A stretch of 13,488 nucleotides of DNA from Blastocatellia bacterium (lineage in GTDB: Bacteria; Acidobacteriota; Blastocatellia; Pyrinomonadales; Pyrinomonadaceae), in the NCBI GenBank assembly GCA_003487805.1, contig DNNE01000088.1, forward strand, positions 1 to 13,488, read 5' to 3'. This document shows positions 5,629 through 13,183 of the stretch, piece by piece; the stretch's first letter is position 1; each line of letters starts with the position of its first letter. The translations under genes and the position numbers were made by a program. The notes under the pieces were generated by a model. The model was given only the letters and a program-made list of their open reading frames with translations, was not told the DNA's origin and did no database searches.

Positions 5629-8474
5629 TGTCAACGCAGCCCGAGCAAGCATTAGAGGATAACCTGGTCAAGCAACTCGTTGATCTCGGATACGAGTATG
5701 TTCAAATAAGTGACGAGAGCGACCTTCTTACCAATCTCAAAGCGCAGTTAGAAAAGCATAATAAAGTCGAAATATCCGACTCCGGCTTTGAGCAAATTCT
5801 CAATCATCTGAACAAGGGTAACGTATTCGAGAGGGCGAAGATCCTTCGTGACAAGGTTCGATACAAGAAAACCAACGGCGAAATAATCTGGCTAGAGTTT
5901 CTCGATGTTGCGAATTGGTGCCAGAACCAGTTTCAGGTGACGCGACAAGTTTCGGCAGAGGGTACCTACAAGAATCGATACGACGTGACCATTCTGATAA
6001 ACGGCCTGCCGCTTGTCCAGATCGAGCTGAAGCGACGCGGGCTTGAGCTGAAGGAAGCCTTCAATCAGACGAACCGTTATCAAAGGCATTCTTACACTTC
6101 GTCGTACGGGCTTTTCAGTTACATACAGCTTTTTGTCATCTCGAACGGCGTCAATACAAAGTACTACGCCAACAATCGCCAGCAATCCTTTAAACAGACG
6201 TTTTACTGGACACATTCCGACAACACACGCCTATCGCAGCTTTCGGAATTTACCAACGTATTTCTCGACCGCTGCCACGTGTCGAAGATGATCTGCCAGT
6301 ACACGGTTCTGGCCGAGGCATTTAAGGTCCTGATGGTGTTGAGACCCTATCAGTACTATGCCGCTGAAGCGATCATCGGCCGCGTAAAAAACAGCACAAG
6401 AAACGGCTACATCTGGCACACGACTGGGTCAGGAAAGACGCTTACCTCGTTTAAGACAAGCCAGGTCTTGATGAATATGCCGAATATTCACACGGTCGTG
6501 TTTGTCGTCGACCGAAAAGACCTGGATTACCAAACTACCAAGGAGTTCAACAGTTTTTCGGCCGGGAGCATCGACGGGACGGACAACACGGCGGCACTCG
6601 TTCGCCAGTTTTCCGACAACACAAAGCTGATCGTCACGACAATTCAAAAACTGAACACCGCGATTTCAAAAAAGTATCATCAGGGCAAAATGGAACTGCT
6701 CAAAGATAAGAAAATGGTCTTTATCTTTGATGAGTGCCACCGGAGCCAGTTCGGCGACACGCACAGGCGGATCAAGAACTACTTCAATAATGTTCAGATG
6801 TTCGGCTTTACAGGCACGCCGATATTTGCTGAGAACGCCATCAAGAATGACCTCGGCAAACGCACGACGAAGGACCTGTTTGACGAACAGCTTCACCAGT
6901 ACGTAATCACAGACGCCATACGGGACGAGAACGTTTTGAAGTTCGCGATCGAATACGTAGGTAAGTACAAGCAAAAGAAAGACAGCAAGAACAATCTCGA
7001 TATCGATGTGGAAGCGATAGACACGAGCGAACTCCTCGAGTCAGACCAGCGTCTCGGCAAGATCACCGACTACGTTATCGCGCACCACGCCCGCAAGACG
7101 CACAATCGCAACTTCACAGCGATGATGTGCGTCGGAAGTATTTCGTCGCTGATCAAGTATTACGAGATGTTCAAGAGTAAGAGGGAAGCCGGTGAGCACA
7201 AGTTAAAAATCGGCACGATCTTTTCCTACGGCGTGAACGAGGACGACCCGGACGCGGACGGCAGCTATATGTTTGAGTCGCCCGAGTCCATGACGGGGTT
7301 CGATGAGGTAAGCCCGCACAGTCGCGACAAGCTTGAAGAATTTATCGCGGACTATAACGCGCTGTTCAATACGAAGTTCACGACCAAAGATAGTCAATCG
7401 TTCTACAACTACTACAACGACATCGCGCGGCGAGCTAAGAATAAGGAATTGGACCTGCTGCTCGTCGTTAATATGTTCCTGACGGGCTTCGACAGCCCTG
7501 GCCTTAATACTCTCTTCGTCGACAAGAATCTTCGCTATCACGGCCTTATTCAGGCTTACTCGCGAACCAACCGAATCCTGAACGAAATGAAGTCGCAGGG
7601 AAATATTGTTGCTTTCCGTAACCTGAAGAAGGCAACGGATGAGGCAATAACCCTCTTTGCGAACGAAGATGCGATCGAAGAAGTCATAGTTGAACCGTTG
7701 GAAGTGACGGTTGAAAAATTCAACCAAGGTGTAGAGGAGTTGAAGGCAATTGCGCCGACCGTGAGCAGTGTTGACGCCCTTGTGGATGAAGAAGCGGAGC
7801 TTAGGTTCATAAAGGCGTTTCGCAACTTGATGCGCATTAATAATCAACTCGTGACGTTCGCCGATTACGACTTCACGCAGTTGGCAATGACGGGCCAGGA
7901 GTTTGAGGATTACAAGAGCAAGTATCTCGATCTTTACGACAAAGTTCGGACGGCAACGAACAAGGAAAAGGTTTCCATACTCGACGATGTGGATTTCGAA
8001 GTCGAGTTAATCCATCGCGACGAAATTAACGTTCGATACATCCTCCAGCTACTTGCCATCTACTACGGCAAAGGCGCCGCGGAACAAGAAAGGATCAGGA
8101 AGCAAATCGCCGACCTTCTGAGTAGCGAGATAAAGCTCAGAAGCAAGCGGGAACTTATATTGGAATTCATCGACAGCAATATGCCGAACATCTCCGATGC
8201 GGATATGATTGGCGATGAATTCGATGAGTTTTGGACCAAGAAACAACGCGAGGCCTTTGAACGACTATGCCTGGAGGAAGGGATCAAGGCCGCGGATCTC
8301 CAACAGATCATTGCGGATTATTTATTCACCGAGCAAAAGCCGATGCCTGATGTAATTATCAAGATGTTGGAGCGAAAGCCTAAGGTGTTAGAGCGAAGGC
8401 CGATCATCGAAAGAATTACGCAGAAGATTCTCAACTTCGTGGACGTATTCATCAACGGGATCGGTGAGTATTGA
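5628..8474 (+). CDS. hsdR: Type I restriction-modification system, restriction and translocation subunit
   Basis: HsdR uses ATP to pull DNA past the bound complex and cuts it at a distance when the target is unmethylated. The 948-residue protein has the expected order. The N-terminal PD-(D/E)XK nuclease shows Asp119 (RYDVTI) and Glu133-Leu-Lys135 (VQIELKRR). The superfamily 2 motor has Walker A HTTGSGKT at 264-271, Walker B DECH at 368-371, FGFTGTPI a little later, and motif VI QAYSRTNR at 642-649. The helical C-terminal domain (roughly 700-948) matches the EcoR124-type tail that docks on the methyltransferase. All key residues are present and no frameshift is seen, so the enzyme should be active. 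The start overlaps the upstream stop by one base. About 175 gene-free bases follow before the next gene. Confidence 0.96.
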   Translation: MSTQPEQALEDNLVKQLVDLGYEYVQISDESDLLTNLKAQLEKHNKVEISDSGFEQILNHLNKGNVFERAKILRDKVRYKKTNGEIIWLEFLDVANWCQNQFQVTRQVSAEGTYKNRYDVTILINGLPLVQIELKRRGLELKEAFNQTNRYQRHSYTSSYGLFSYIQLFVISNGVNTKYYANNRQQSFKQTFYWTHSDNTRLSQLSEFTNVFLDRCHVSKMICQYTVLAEAFKVLMVLRPYQYYAAEAIIGRVKNSTRNGYIWHTTGSGKTLTSFKTSQVLMNMPNIHTVVFVVDRKDLDYQTTKEFNSFSAGSIDGTDNTAALVRQFSDNTKLIVTTIQKLNTAISKKYHQGKMELLKDKKMVFIFDECHRSQFGDTHRRIKNYFNNVQMFGFTGTPIFAENAIKNDLGKRTTKDLFDEQLHQYVITDAIRDENVLKFAIEYVGKYKQKKDSKNNLDIDVEAIDTSELLESDQRLGKITDYVIAHHARKTHNRNFTAMMCVGSISSLIKYYEMFKSKREAGEHKLKIGTIFSYGVNEDDPDADGSYMFESPESMTGFDEVSPHSRDKLEEFIADYNALFNTKFTTKDSQSFYNYYNDIARRAKNKELDLLLVVNMFLTGFDSPGLNTLFVDKNLRYHGLIQAYSRTNRILNEMKSQGNIVAFRNLKKATDEAITLFANEDAIEEVIVEPLEVTVEKFNQGVEELKAIAPTVSSVDALVDEEAELRFIKAFRNLMRINNQLVTFADYDFTQLAMTGQEFEDYKSKYLDLYDKVRTATNKEKVSILDDVDFEVELIHRDEINVRYILQLLAIYYGKGAAEQERIRKQIADLLSSEIKLRSKRELILEFIDSNMPNISDADMIGDEFDEFWTKKQREAFERLCLEEGIKAADLQQIIADYLFTEQKPMPDVIIKMLERKPKVLERRPIIERITQKILNFVDVFINGIGEY

Positions 8475-8649
8475 TAAAGCGAGACGAGGGTTGGGCCTGC
8501 TATCTTGCGATCCAGTCCCGGGTTTTGTATGCACTTGAGTTTTCGCGGTGTTCGTAAAAACAATACGGTGGCGGACGAATGATATGCAAAATCGCAAACC
8601 GATCGCGATGTGAGCCGTTAGTTAGAGCGTACGATAGTCAGTAAAGGTT

Positions 8650-9516
8650 ATGAAGCAGCACTACGTACCCAAGACCTTTTTGCGATCGTTCCAAGATCCG
8701 AAGAAGCCAAGTTTTGTCTGGGTCTACCGAAGACGGCAGGAACCTATTCAAATCAACATCATTAATATCGCGAAGGAGCACAACCTCTATACGTTTGCTG
8801 AGCCCGGCGGCCAACCCACCCTCGAAGTCGAAACGGCCTTGGCGCGACTTGAAGGAGCCGTGACACCGCTCTTAAGGCGTATTAACAAATCAGAATCAGG
8901 TATAGAACTGACTCGCGAGGAAAAGTATGTGCTCGCGTTATTTAGCGCTTATCAGTATGTACGTACACCAGCCATGCAACGCGGGCACCGGGAAAAAGCC
9001 ATCCTAATGATGCGCGACGTAGCGGCAGAATTAGGGGCCACGTTCACCGACCCACCTCCAAAGGATGAAAGACCGTATTCTGGATTGCAAAAGGCTTCGA
9101 TGTTAGAAGCTCTCTCACGCGCACCGGAAATCGCCCTTGAGTTAATGGTAAGGCGCGTTGAGATTCTACGGTCTAGAGATGTTCCCTTCATCACGTCCGA
9201 CGTTCCTGCCACAACGGTAGGGGCTCCCCCAGGATTCACCGGGCCAGAATTCTTTGAAATCTTTATGCCTGTTGGTCCTAAGGCTGCAATACTGTTTTGC
9301 CAAGATTCAAGAGTGCCAATTCTCGAGGCGAAAATCAACGCCGGCTGCCGATTTGTGAGGCCTGATAACGCACGGACCATTAACCGCACAACTGTCTCAA
9401 TCGCTGAGCGGTTCCTTTTCGCTTCATACAGGGATGAAGGCGTGCGAAACCTCTTCGATAAGACGGATCGTCCAACTCGTGCTTCAGTTGAAGAGTTCGA
9501 GATACTGATGAGCTGA
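8650..9516 (+). CDS. DUF4238 family protein
   Basis: The 288-residue protein matches the DUF4238 pattern. It opens with KQHYVPKTFLRSF (residues 2-14, the conserved HYVP..yLr.F start), has the central LEGAVTPLLRRI helix and the EEKYVLALFSAYQYVRTP segment, and then RDVPFITSDVPATTV with Thr182-Ser-Asp184. The family's biochemical activity is not established. Members are often found near restriction and other defence genes (from memory). The HYVP and TSD motifs are the most conserved and could form an active site, but that is inference. The 175 bases separating it from hsdR argue for its own transcription or a loose extension of the operon. No signal peptide or membrane segment is visible. Confidence 0.8.
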   Translation: MKQHYVPKTFLRSFQDPKKPSFVWVYRRRQEPIQINIINIAKEHNLYTFAEPGGQPTLEVETALARLEGAVTPLLRRINKSESGIELTREEKYVLALFSAYQYVRTPAMQRGHREKAILMMRDVAAELGATFTDPPPKDERPYSGLQKASMLEALSRAPEIALELMVRRVEILRSRDVPFITSDVPATTVGAPPGFTGPEFFEIFMPVGPKAAILFCQDSRVPILEAKINAGCRFVRPDNARTINRTTVSIAERFLFASYRDEGVRNLFDKTDRPTRASVEEFEILMS

Positions 9517-9587
9517 GATCCACGAAAGCACACGAAATTGCGCAAAGAACTCTTTGTCTGTCACTTGCTTTGATCTTTGAGCAAAGA

Positions 9588-9619
9588 ATCCGGGGTCAGG
9601 CCTTCGATTCTCCGATTCT
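9588..9619. repeat. ggggtcagg motif with a short direct repeat
   Basis: The sequence ccggggtcaggcct is followed by a near-tandem cgattct-ccgattctt. In my memory, ggggtcagg followed by a doubled A/T-rich word is common beside REP-associated (Y1, IS200-like) transposase genes, so this may be the worn end of such an element. It adjoins a relic reading frame on the minus strand. No transposase is present in the window. Confidence 0.3.
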
Positions 9620-9769
9620 TTACCGCACCCGCCATTCACGGAACAGGATACGAACGATCTCGCCGAGCGACTCTGCGGCCGCGTCTGGCAGCAAAGTGAG
9701 AGTGGGCAGTTTAGAGCAGCGGCTTAGGGACTCGATCCGGTAACAGTCAAAATGGTTAGTCGCTAAAGT
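9620..9769 (-). pseudogene. Possible 3' relic of an unidentified gene, minus strand
   Basis: On the minus strand a frame of about 49 codons is open from just outside the SIR2 start to a TAA at 9622-9620. Its last residues, AAAESLGEIVRILFREWRVR, look like a genuine amphipathic helix and C-terminus rather than random translation. There is no start codon in a sensible place, and the 5' part would lie under the SIR2-like gene, where the frame is closed by a stop. It is therefore best read as a leftover tail of a gene displaced by insertion of the SIR2 cassette. I cannot name the family, and chance cannot be excluded at this length. Confidence 0.3.
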
Positions 9770-9771
9770 CT

Positions 9772-10992
9772 ATGAAACTGATTTTCTTTTTAGGTGCGGG
9801 AGTCTCCGTACCGTCCGGTCTTCCTAAGGTGGATGAGTTAACAGATTCGATCTTCAGTAAAGCGTATCATCAGACTAGCTACAACCAATTCAGTCCCGGC
9901 CCTCAGCCTGATCCGCAATTGGAATTTGCGGATGTAACAACTCGAGTCCGGCAGCTCCTGCAGTTGTTGCGCGAACACGACGAACGCGACATCGGGCGCG
10001 TTGGTTATTCATCCCAGGATAAAAGCAGCTCTGGAGCTATCTTTCGCGGCACTAACACGACATACGAAGATCTCTTCTATCTCTGCCAACAGATAAGTCT
10101 CTGGGGTAACGGGCTGGTTGACAACTCTCTGGTCACGCCATTGATGGAGATCATTGAGCGCCAATCAGGTGTATTACTCATAGGTGAAGACACGATGGCA
10201 AGGATGAGCAACTTGGCCTCTCTCGCCGAACAAGCATGTTTCTTTATTGAATCGGTTGTGGCCGGAGAGCTTCGACCGAAAATGATGGCCGGATTCGACC
10301 TTATTGACGAACTAGCAACCGCAAGCTGGATTGAGCAGTTGAGTATTGTCACGCTCAACCACGACACGCTCGTTGAGCAGTTCCTGATGCAAAAGAAGAT
10401 AGAACTCGTAGACGGATTCGGCGAACGCGACGGCGATGTGCGCTGGTATGCTGACGGGATATACGACAGCGACCACTCTAAGGTCAGAATTCTCAAGCTC
10501 CACGGCTCGGTGAATTGGTATTCCTTCCCTGTGAATGGAAGATCACAACCCGCGATCTTTCTCGGTGCCGACAATGAAGAAATCAGGGATGGGCGGGGAA
10601 GACAACTCACACCGATATTTCGCAGACCGTCGTTCTTGTCAGGCATTAATAAAGCTGTGGCCTACCAGCGAGGGATCTACGCGGATATGCATTTCCGTTT
10701 TCACCAGCTGCTTAGTCAGTGTGAACTAATGATAATGTCAGGCTATGGATGGGGTGACGCACCCATTAACTTCCGACTGGACACGTGGCTTGACCAGAGA
10801 CAAAGTAACACTATTGTTCTCCTCCACGAGAAGCCGGAGGAGCTCGTCGAGAGATCGCTTGTCATGGCCAGCGGGTACGACGCCTGGGTTCGATGCAGTC
10901 AGTTGGTCCCGATACGAAAGTGGTTAAGCGGAGTATCTTTATCCGAGATTCGGAGCCACCTGGTTCCTGCAAGACTGGCGCCGCAAGCGTGA
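9772..10992 (+). CDS. SIR2-like domain protein, probable NADase defence effector
   Basis: The 406-residue protein carries the motifs of the bacterial SIR2_2 family. These are LGAGVSVPSGLP at 7-18 (NAD-binding Gly-Ala-Gly-X-Ser), TLNHDTLVEQF at 194-204 (equivalent of the sirtuin Asn-X-Asp), KLHGSVNW around His244 (the catalytic His position), and SGYGWGDAPIN ending at 333. In defence systems such as Thoeris ThsA and DSR proteins, SIR2 domains break down NAD+ when a phage is sensed, stopping growth of the infected cell. Here the SIR2 fold takes up about residues 1-350. The remaining 55 residues form no extra domain I recognise, so any sensor would be separate or built into the fold. The gene stands alone; the nearest candidate partner is the DUF4238 gene 255 bases upstream. 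It lacks a clear Shine-Dalgarno sequence. Confidence 0.85.
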   Translation: MKLIFFLGAGVSVPSGLPKVDELTDSIFSKAYHQTSYNQFSPGPQPDPQLEFADVTTRVRQLLQLLREHDERDIGRVGYSSQDKSSSGAIFRGTNTTYEDLFYLCQQISLWGNGLVDNSLVTPLMEIIERQSGVLLIGEDTMARMSNLASLAEQACFFIESVVAGELRPKMMAGFDLIDELATASWIEQLSIVTLNHDTLVEQFLMQKKIELVDGFGERDGDVRWYADGIYDSDHSKVRILKLHGSVNWYSFPVNGRSQPAIFLGADNEEIRDGRGRQLTPIFRRPSFLSGINKAVAYQRGIYADMHFRFHQLLSQCELMIMSGYGWGDAPINFRLDTWLDQRQSNTIVLLHEKPEELVERSLVMASGYDAWVRCSQLVPIRKWLSGVSLSEIRSHLVPARLAPQA

Positions 10993-11002
10993 ACTCCTTA
11001 TC

Positions 11003-11059
11003 GGGTCGAAGACCCTTTGAAAAAAAGATTCGCGCGCCGGTAAGTCCGGAGACTTACCG
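11003..11059 (+). terminator. Two hairpins after the SIR2-like gene
   Basis: Directly after the stop at 10992 come gggtc/gaccc (11003-11007, 11011-11015, loop cgaa-type) followed by tttg, and a perfect 9-base stem cggtaagtc/gacttaccg (11038-11046, 11051-11059, loop cgga). Neither has a long T-run, so if they end transcription they do so weakly. Their position just downstream of the gene is the main argument. Confidence 0.35.
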
Positions 11060-11210
11060 CGCATCTGAGTGGCAGAGCCATTCGGTTGGTTGTGTTTGCT
11101 TACGGTAGGGCCTCATTGCCTGGACAAAGTTTGCCGACGTGATGGATAAGCTCGCCTACGGTGAGCAGTGATAATTCCGGACTCGTGAGAGTCGCGAAGG
11201 GGTTAGAGGT

Positions 11211-11540
11211 ATGAGAAGAAAACTTTTGGTTTCAGGAATGTGCTTCACTTTGCTTCTATTGACCGCGAATTGCCGCATCAATCAGCGCTCTGGGATGCTG
11301 GCAAAGCACGCCTCTAACGCTGACGAGGCAGGATCTAAATTGCACGCAAATGTCCACGAGTTGCGGGTGAGCATTCACCAATTAATGGAAGAGTTTGAAG
11401 CCGGGAAGGCGACCGATGTTGCGTCGAAAGTCAGCAAGCTTGAAATGCAGGCAGAGAAACTTGACGAGCAGTCTGATGATATGAAATCCGAACTGCGGGA
11501 CCTGGCGGCAGAAATAGCGCGACAGCACGACGGAGATTGA
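11211..11540 (+). CDS. Small exported helical protein, possible lipoprotein
   Basis: The 109-residue product starts with a clear export signal: MRRK basic end, hydrophobic VSGMCFTLLLLTA, then Cys21. The residues before Cys21 (Leu-Thr-Ala-Asn) fit a lipobox poorly because position -1 is Asn, so lipid attachment is uncertain. The mature part (about 30-107) is rich in Glu, Lys, Leu and Ala with heptad-like spacing and is probably a single long coiled coil (SKLEMQAEKLDEQSDDMKSE). An aagggg Shine-Dalgarno sequence lies 8 bases before the ATG, behind a gactc/gagtc hairpin at 11180-11193. Cell-envelope location is likely. No function can be assigned, and nothing links it to the neighbouring defence genes. 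Confidence 0.65.
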   Translation: MRRKLLVSGMCFTLLLLTANCRINQRSGMLAKHASNADEAGSKLHANVHELRVSIHQLMEEFEAGKATDVASKVSKLEMQAEKLDEQSDDMKSELRDLAAEIARQHDGD

Positions 11541-11551
11541 TTTGCCGGCGA

Positions 11552-11739
11552 GGTCCGCAGGACCGACAGCTAATAGCCGCGACCGTTAGGTCGTGGATCG
11601 AGTTCAATTAATTTCCCCACGGCCCGAAGGGCCGACACTATTCCCAAAGGTTAATGTCGCACCTTCGGCGCTTCGTCCCCTCTTTCTGTTGTGATCCACG
11701 GCCTGACGGCCATGGCTATTGAATGACCGCCCTTCGGGC
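11552..11739. repeat. Composite intergenic hairpin element, copy 2
   Basis: Five short GC hairpins follow the exported-protein gene: ggtcc/ggacc (11552-11564), cgacc/ggtcg (11580-11593), cggccc/gggccg (11620-11634), ggcc/ggcc (11700-11711) and gccc/gggc (11729-11739). The order 'taatagccg, hairpin, gatcgagttcaattaatttccccacgg' parallels 'agtagccgg, hairpin, gatcaattgaattgatttcccgtgg' of the element at 83-307, so the two are related though diverged. The 16-base string tcgcaccttcggcgct (11657-11672) recurs at 13023-13038. There is no gene in this stretch. Confidence 0.55.
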
Positions 11740-11744
11740 CTCAA

Positions 11745-11805
11745 CAGAGGTCAGTAGTCAGAGGGCAGAAAGCAGAGGGGGGAAAGAGCGAAGAGCAGAG
11801 GGCGG
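11745..11805. repeat. Purine-rich low-complexity tract, inverse relative of the 1592-1672 repeat
   Basis: The tract is made of variants of cagaggnca and gcagaggg. Its first 18 bases, cagaggtcagtagtcaga, read in complement as a mix of the ctgacctctg (1565-1574) and tctgactactgac (1592-1604) strings upstream of 1677. Its second half (ggaaagagcgaagagcagag) is the complement type of the pyrimidine-rich leader at 1965-2020. The remaining 53 bases to the next gene show nothing I can name. Confidence 0.6.
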
Positions 11806-11858
11806 TCATAGCAAAAACTTTTACTTGATCAGGCTGCTAGGATTCTCGTCACTCTGCA

Positions 11859-12191
11859 ATGAAACTCCCAAACTCAGAGAAGGCGGTGGTGGAACCGGCG
11901 AAGCTTTGTGACTATTCACTGAATCCCCAGCATGAGTCTGGTGGGAACAAGGCCAGAGTGTTTCGAGCAGCGTTGGGACTGACTCAGGTCGATGCGGATT
12001 GGCTGCGCCTTGAAGTGCTCAGAATCGCAGAGCACTACGACGCCGCACTTGGCGAGCTCGCACCCTTCGGTCAAAAGTACGTGATTGACGCCCCGCTTAC
12101 TTTTCACGAACGGACCGCTATTGTCAGAACGGTTTGGATCATCGAAAATGGCAGCGACTTTCCGCGGCTGGTAAGCTGTTATGTGAAATGA
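11859..12191 (+). CDS. DUF6883 domain protein
   Basis: This 110-residue protein follows the DUF6883 pattern almost end to end: LPNSEKAVVEPAKLCDYSLN, then GGNKARVFRAALGLT, a central GELAPFGQKYVIDAPLTF, and the closing VRTVWIIENGSDFPRLVSCYV. The length equals the isolated domain, so it is a stand-alone form. Its biochemical role is not known to me; similar domains occur at the ends of polymorphic toxins and phage-related proteins (from memory, uncertain). The stop TGA overlaps an in-frame ATG of the next gene (ATGA), and the next gene belongs to DUF4926, a pairing I recall as common. A two-gene unit is therefore likely. No Shine-Dalgarno sequence is obvious before the ATG. Confidence 0.75.
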   Translation: MKLPNSEKAVVEPAKLCDYSLNPQHESGGNKARVFRAALGLTQVDADWLRLEVLRIAEHYDAALGELAPFGQKYVIDAPLTFHERTAIVRTVWIIENGSDFPRLVSCYVK

Positions 12192-12202
12192 GGAAGAATC
12201 AC

Positions 12203-12433
12203 ATGGACGGAATCAGAAACCTGGGAGTAGTGGCCCTGTTGGCAGATAAACCGGAGGCCGGTCTCAAACGAGGCGATGTGGGTACCGTCGTGGAAGTCTT
12301 CGAACAGAATGGGCACCATCCCGCCGGCTGCATAGTTGAATTCGTCGACGACGGGGGCAAAGTCCTGGCGTTGCTTGATGTGACGAACTTATCAGAGCTC
12401 GTTCCTCTTAACATCAAATTGCGCGCCGCCTGA
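12203..12433 (+). CDS. DUF4926 domain protein
   Basis: The 76-residue product matches the small DUF4926 fold. It opens NLGVVALLADKPEAGLKRGD, continues with the conserved VGTVVEVF, and ends with IVEFVDDGGKVLALLDVTNL. This looks like a single SH3-like beta barrel. The start at 12203 is chosen because it gives the usual family N-terminus and has aggaag 6 bases upstream. An in-frame ATG at 12188, overlapping the DUF6883 stop as ATGA, is the alternative and would add five residues. The frame is also open to 12134 inside the previous gene, which is unlikely to be used. The function is unknown; it probably acts with, or regulates, its DUF6883 partner. Confidence 0.75.
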   Translation: MDGIRNLGVVALLADKPEAGLKRGDVGTVVEVFEQNGHHPAGCIVEFVDDGGKVLALLDVTNLSELVPLNIKLRAA

Positions 12434-12521
12434 GACAATCCATGCGCTAGCTTAGCCCAGTTCGTGTCGCGCCCGGTGTGATTCGATCCTTTGTTGCTTA
12501 GCTCACTCCTGGACACAGCCA

Positions 12522-13016
12522 ATTCTGACGCGCTCTGAGTTTGAGGATAGTTTGAGGTCACAATTTGTGACCTCAAGTTCCGCCGGCCTCACTAACCGGT
12601 CGCAATTTGCGACCAGTTCTCCTTTGGGTGCTCCTAACTTGAGGTCGCAAAATGCGACCTCAAGTTCATACGGCGGTCGTCGCTACCTGCCTCACGCTTT
12701 CACTGAACACGGCGCGATCATGGCTGCCAATGTCCTGAACAGTAAGCAAGCCGTTCAAATGAGCGTGTTCGTCGTACGCGCGTTCGTTAAGTTGCGTGAA
12801 GTGCTTGCAACTAACAAACAGTTAGCCGACAAGTTGACCGAACTAGAATCCAAAGTAGGCACGCATGACAAAGCGATCGTCTCGATCATCGCGGCGATTA
12901 GAGGCTTTACTGAGCCAACCAGGCGAAAAGCGCGGGCAATCGGTTTTCGAGCCAGGCGAGAATCGCTGACGGACACTGAACCAAAGCAATCTGTTCGACG
13001 CGCGCGCAAGAAGTAG
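12522..13016 (+). pseudogene. ORF6N-domain DNA-binding protein, N-terminally truncated
   Basis: ORF6N proteins are phage-related, KilA-N-like DNA-binding proteins. Here the second half is clear: GGRRYLPHAFTEHGAIMAAN, then VFVVRAFVKLREVLATNKQL, a helical LADKLTELESK segment, and a basic RRKARAIGF close. Upstream, ILTRSEFEDSLRSQ (from 12522) still matches the middle of the family, but the usual start (an LA.LYGV..K.LN..V.RN.. region) is absent, and a stop lies in frame at 12453-12455. There is no ATG or GTG; a TTG at 12552 is the only conventional start. Between LRSQ and GGRRY the peptide RSQ-X-hydrophobic/Ala-TSS occurs three times instead of once, each over a DNA palindrome. This is most likely a truncated, decaying copy. 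Confidence 0.7.
12552..12666. repeat. Three in-frame palindromes within the ORF6N gene
   Basis: Palindrome 1 spans 12552-12576: 12-base arms (ttgaggtcacaa) around one base, perfect. Palindrome 2 spans 12594-12618: 12-base arms with one mismatch. Palindrome 3 spans 12636-12666: 15-base arms (aacttgaggtcgcaa) with one mismatch beside the centre. All share the core ggtcnca-n3-tgnga. Centres at 12564, 12606 and 12651 are 42 and 45 bases apart, so the reading frame is kept (14 and 15 codons) and spacing is near four helical turns. Each encodes Arg-Ser-Gln-X-X-Thr-Ser. Confidence 0.85.
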
Positions 13017-13022
13017 CCGAGA

Positions 13023-13155
13023 TCGCACCTTCGGCGCTCGGTCGTCTCCCTGGATTCTGATCTCTGTCGCTCGCTCCGCGAGCTCAATATTTCTTTTATC
13101 GCGGTGCCCCGGGGCTTACGCCCCTGGGGCTTTATGCTTTCACCTGCTCCGCAGG
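13023..13155. repeat. Intergenic hairpin cluster, copy 3
   Basis: This gene-free stretch has tcgcaccttcggcgct at 13023-13038 (identical to 11657-11672), gctcgc/gcgagc (13069-13083), a strong gccccggggc/gcccctggggc stem (13106-13130) followed by tttatgcttt, and cctgc/gcagg (13143-13155). It belongs to the same dispersed hairpin family as the other two blocks. The 13106-13130 stem might end transcription from the ORF6N side. Confidence 0.55.
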
Positions 13156-13183
13156 TTCGCAGAGCAGAGACTCTCGGTCACGA

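Noticed and set aside
7203..7847. 214-residue minus-strand reading frame
   Set aside because: It lies entirely within hsdR, which has all its family motifs in the + frame; the opposite frame is open because of codon bias.
8560..8649. Integron attC site in the gap after hsdR (gccgttagtt)
   Set aside because: The ttag core does not fit GTTRRRY and no matching inverse core lies upstream; there is no integrase.
8952..9545. 197-residue minus-strand reading frame
   Set aside because: It is antisense to the DUF4238 gene, has Ser/Arg-rich shadow composition and no recognisable motif.
11211..11273. Confident lipoprotein signal
   Set aside because: Cys21 follows a good hydrophobic stretch, but Asn at position -1 departs from the lipobox, so only an export signal is claimed.
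11723..11911. 62-residue + strand reading frame across the purine-rich tract
   Set aside because: It is translated low-complexity repeat that overlaps the DUF6883 start in another frame.
12199..12576. 125-residue minus-strand reading frame starting RSQIVTS
   Set aside because: Its N-terminus looks like the ORF6N RSQ-TS peptide only because the palindrome reads alike on both strands; the rest is antisense to the DUF4926 gene.
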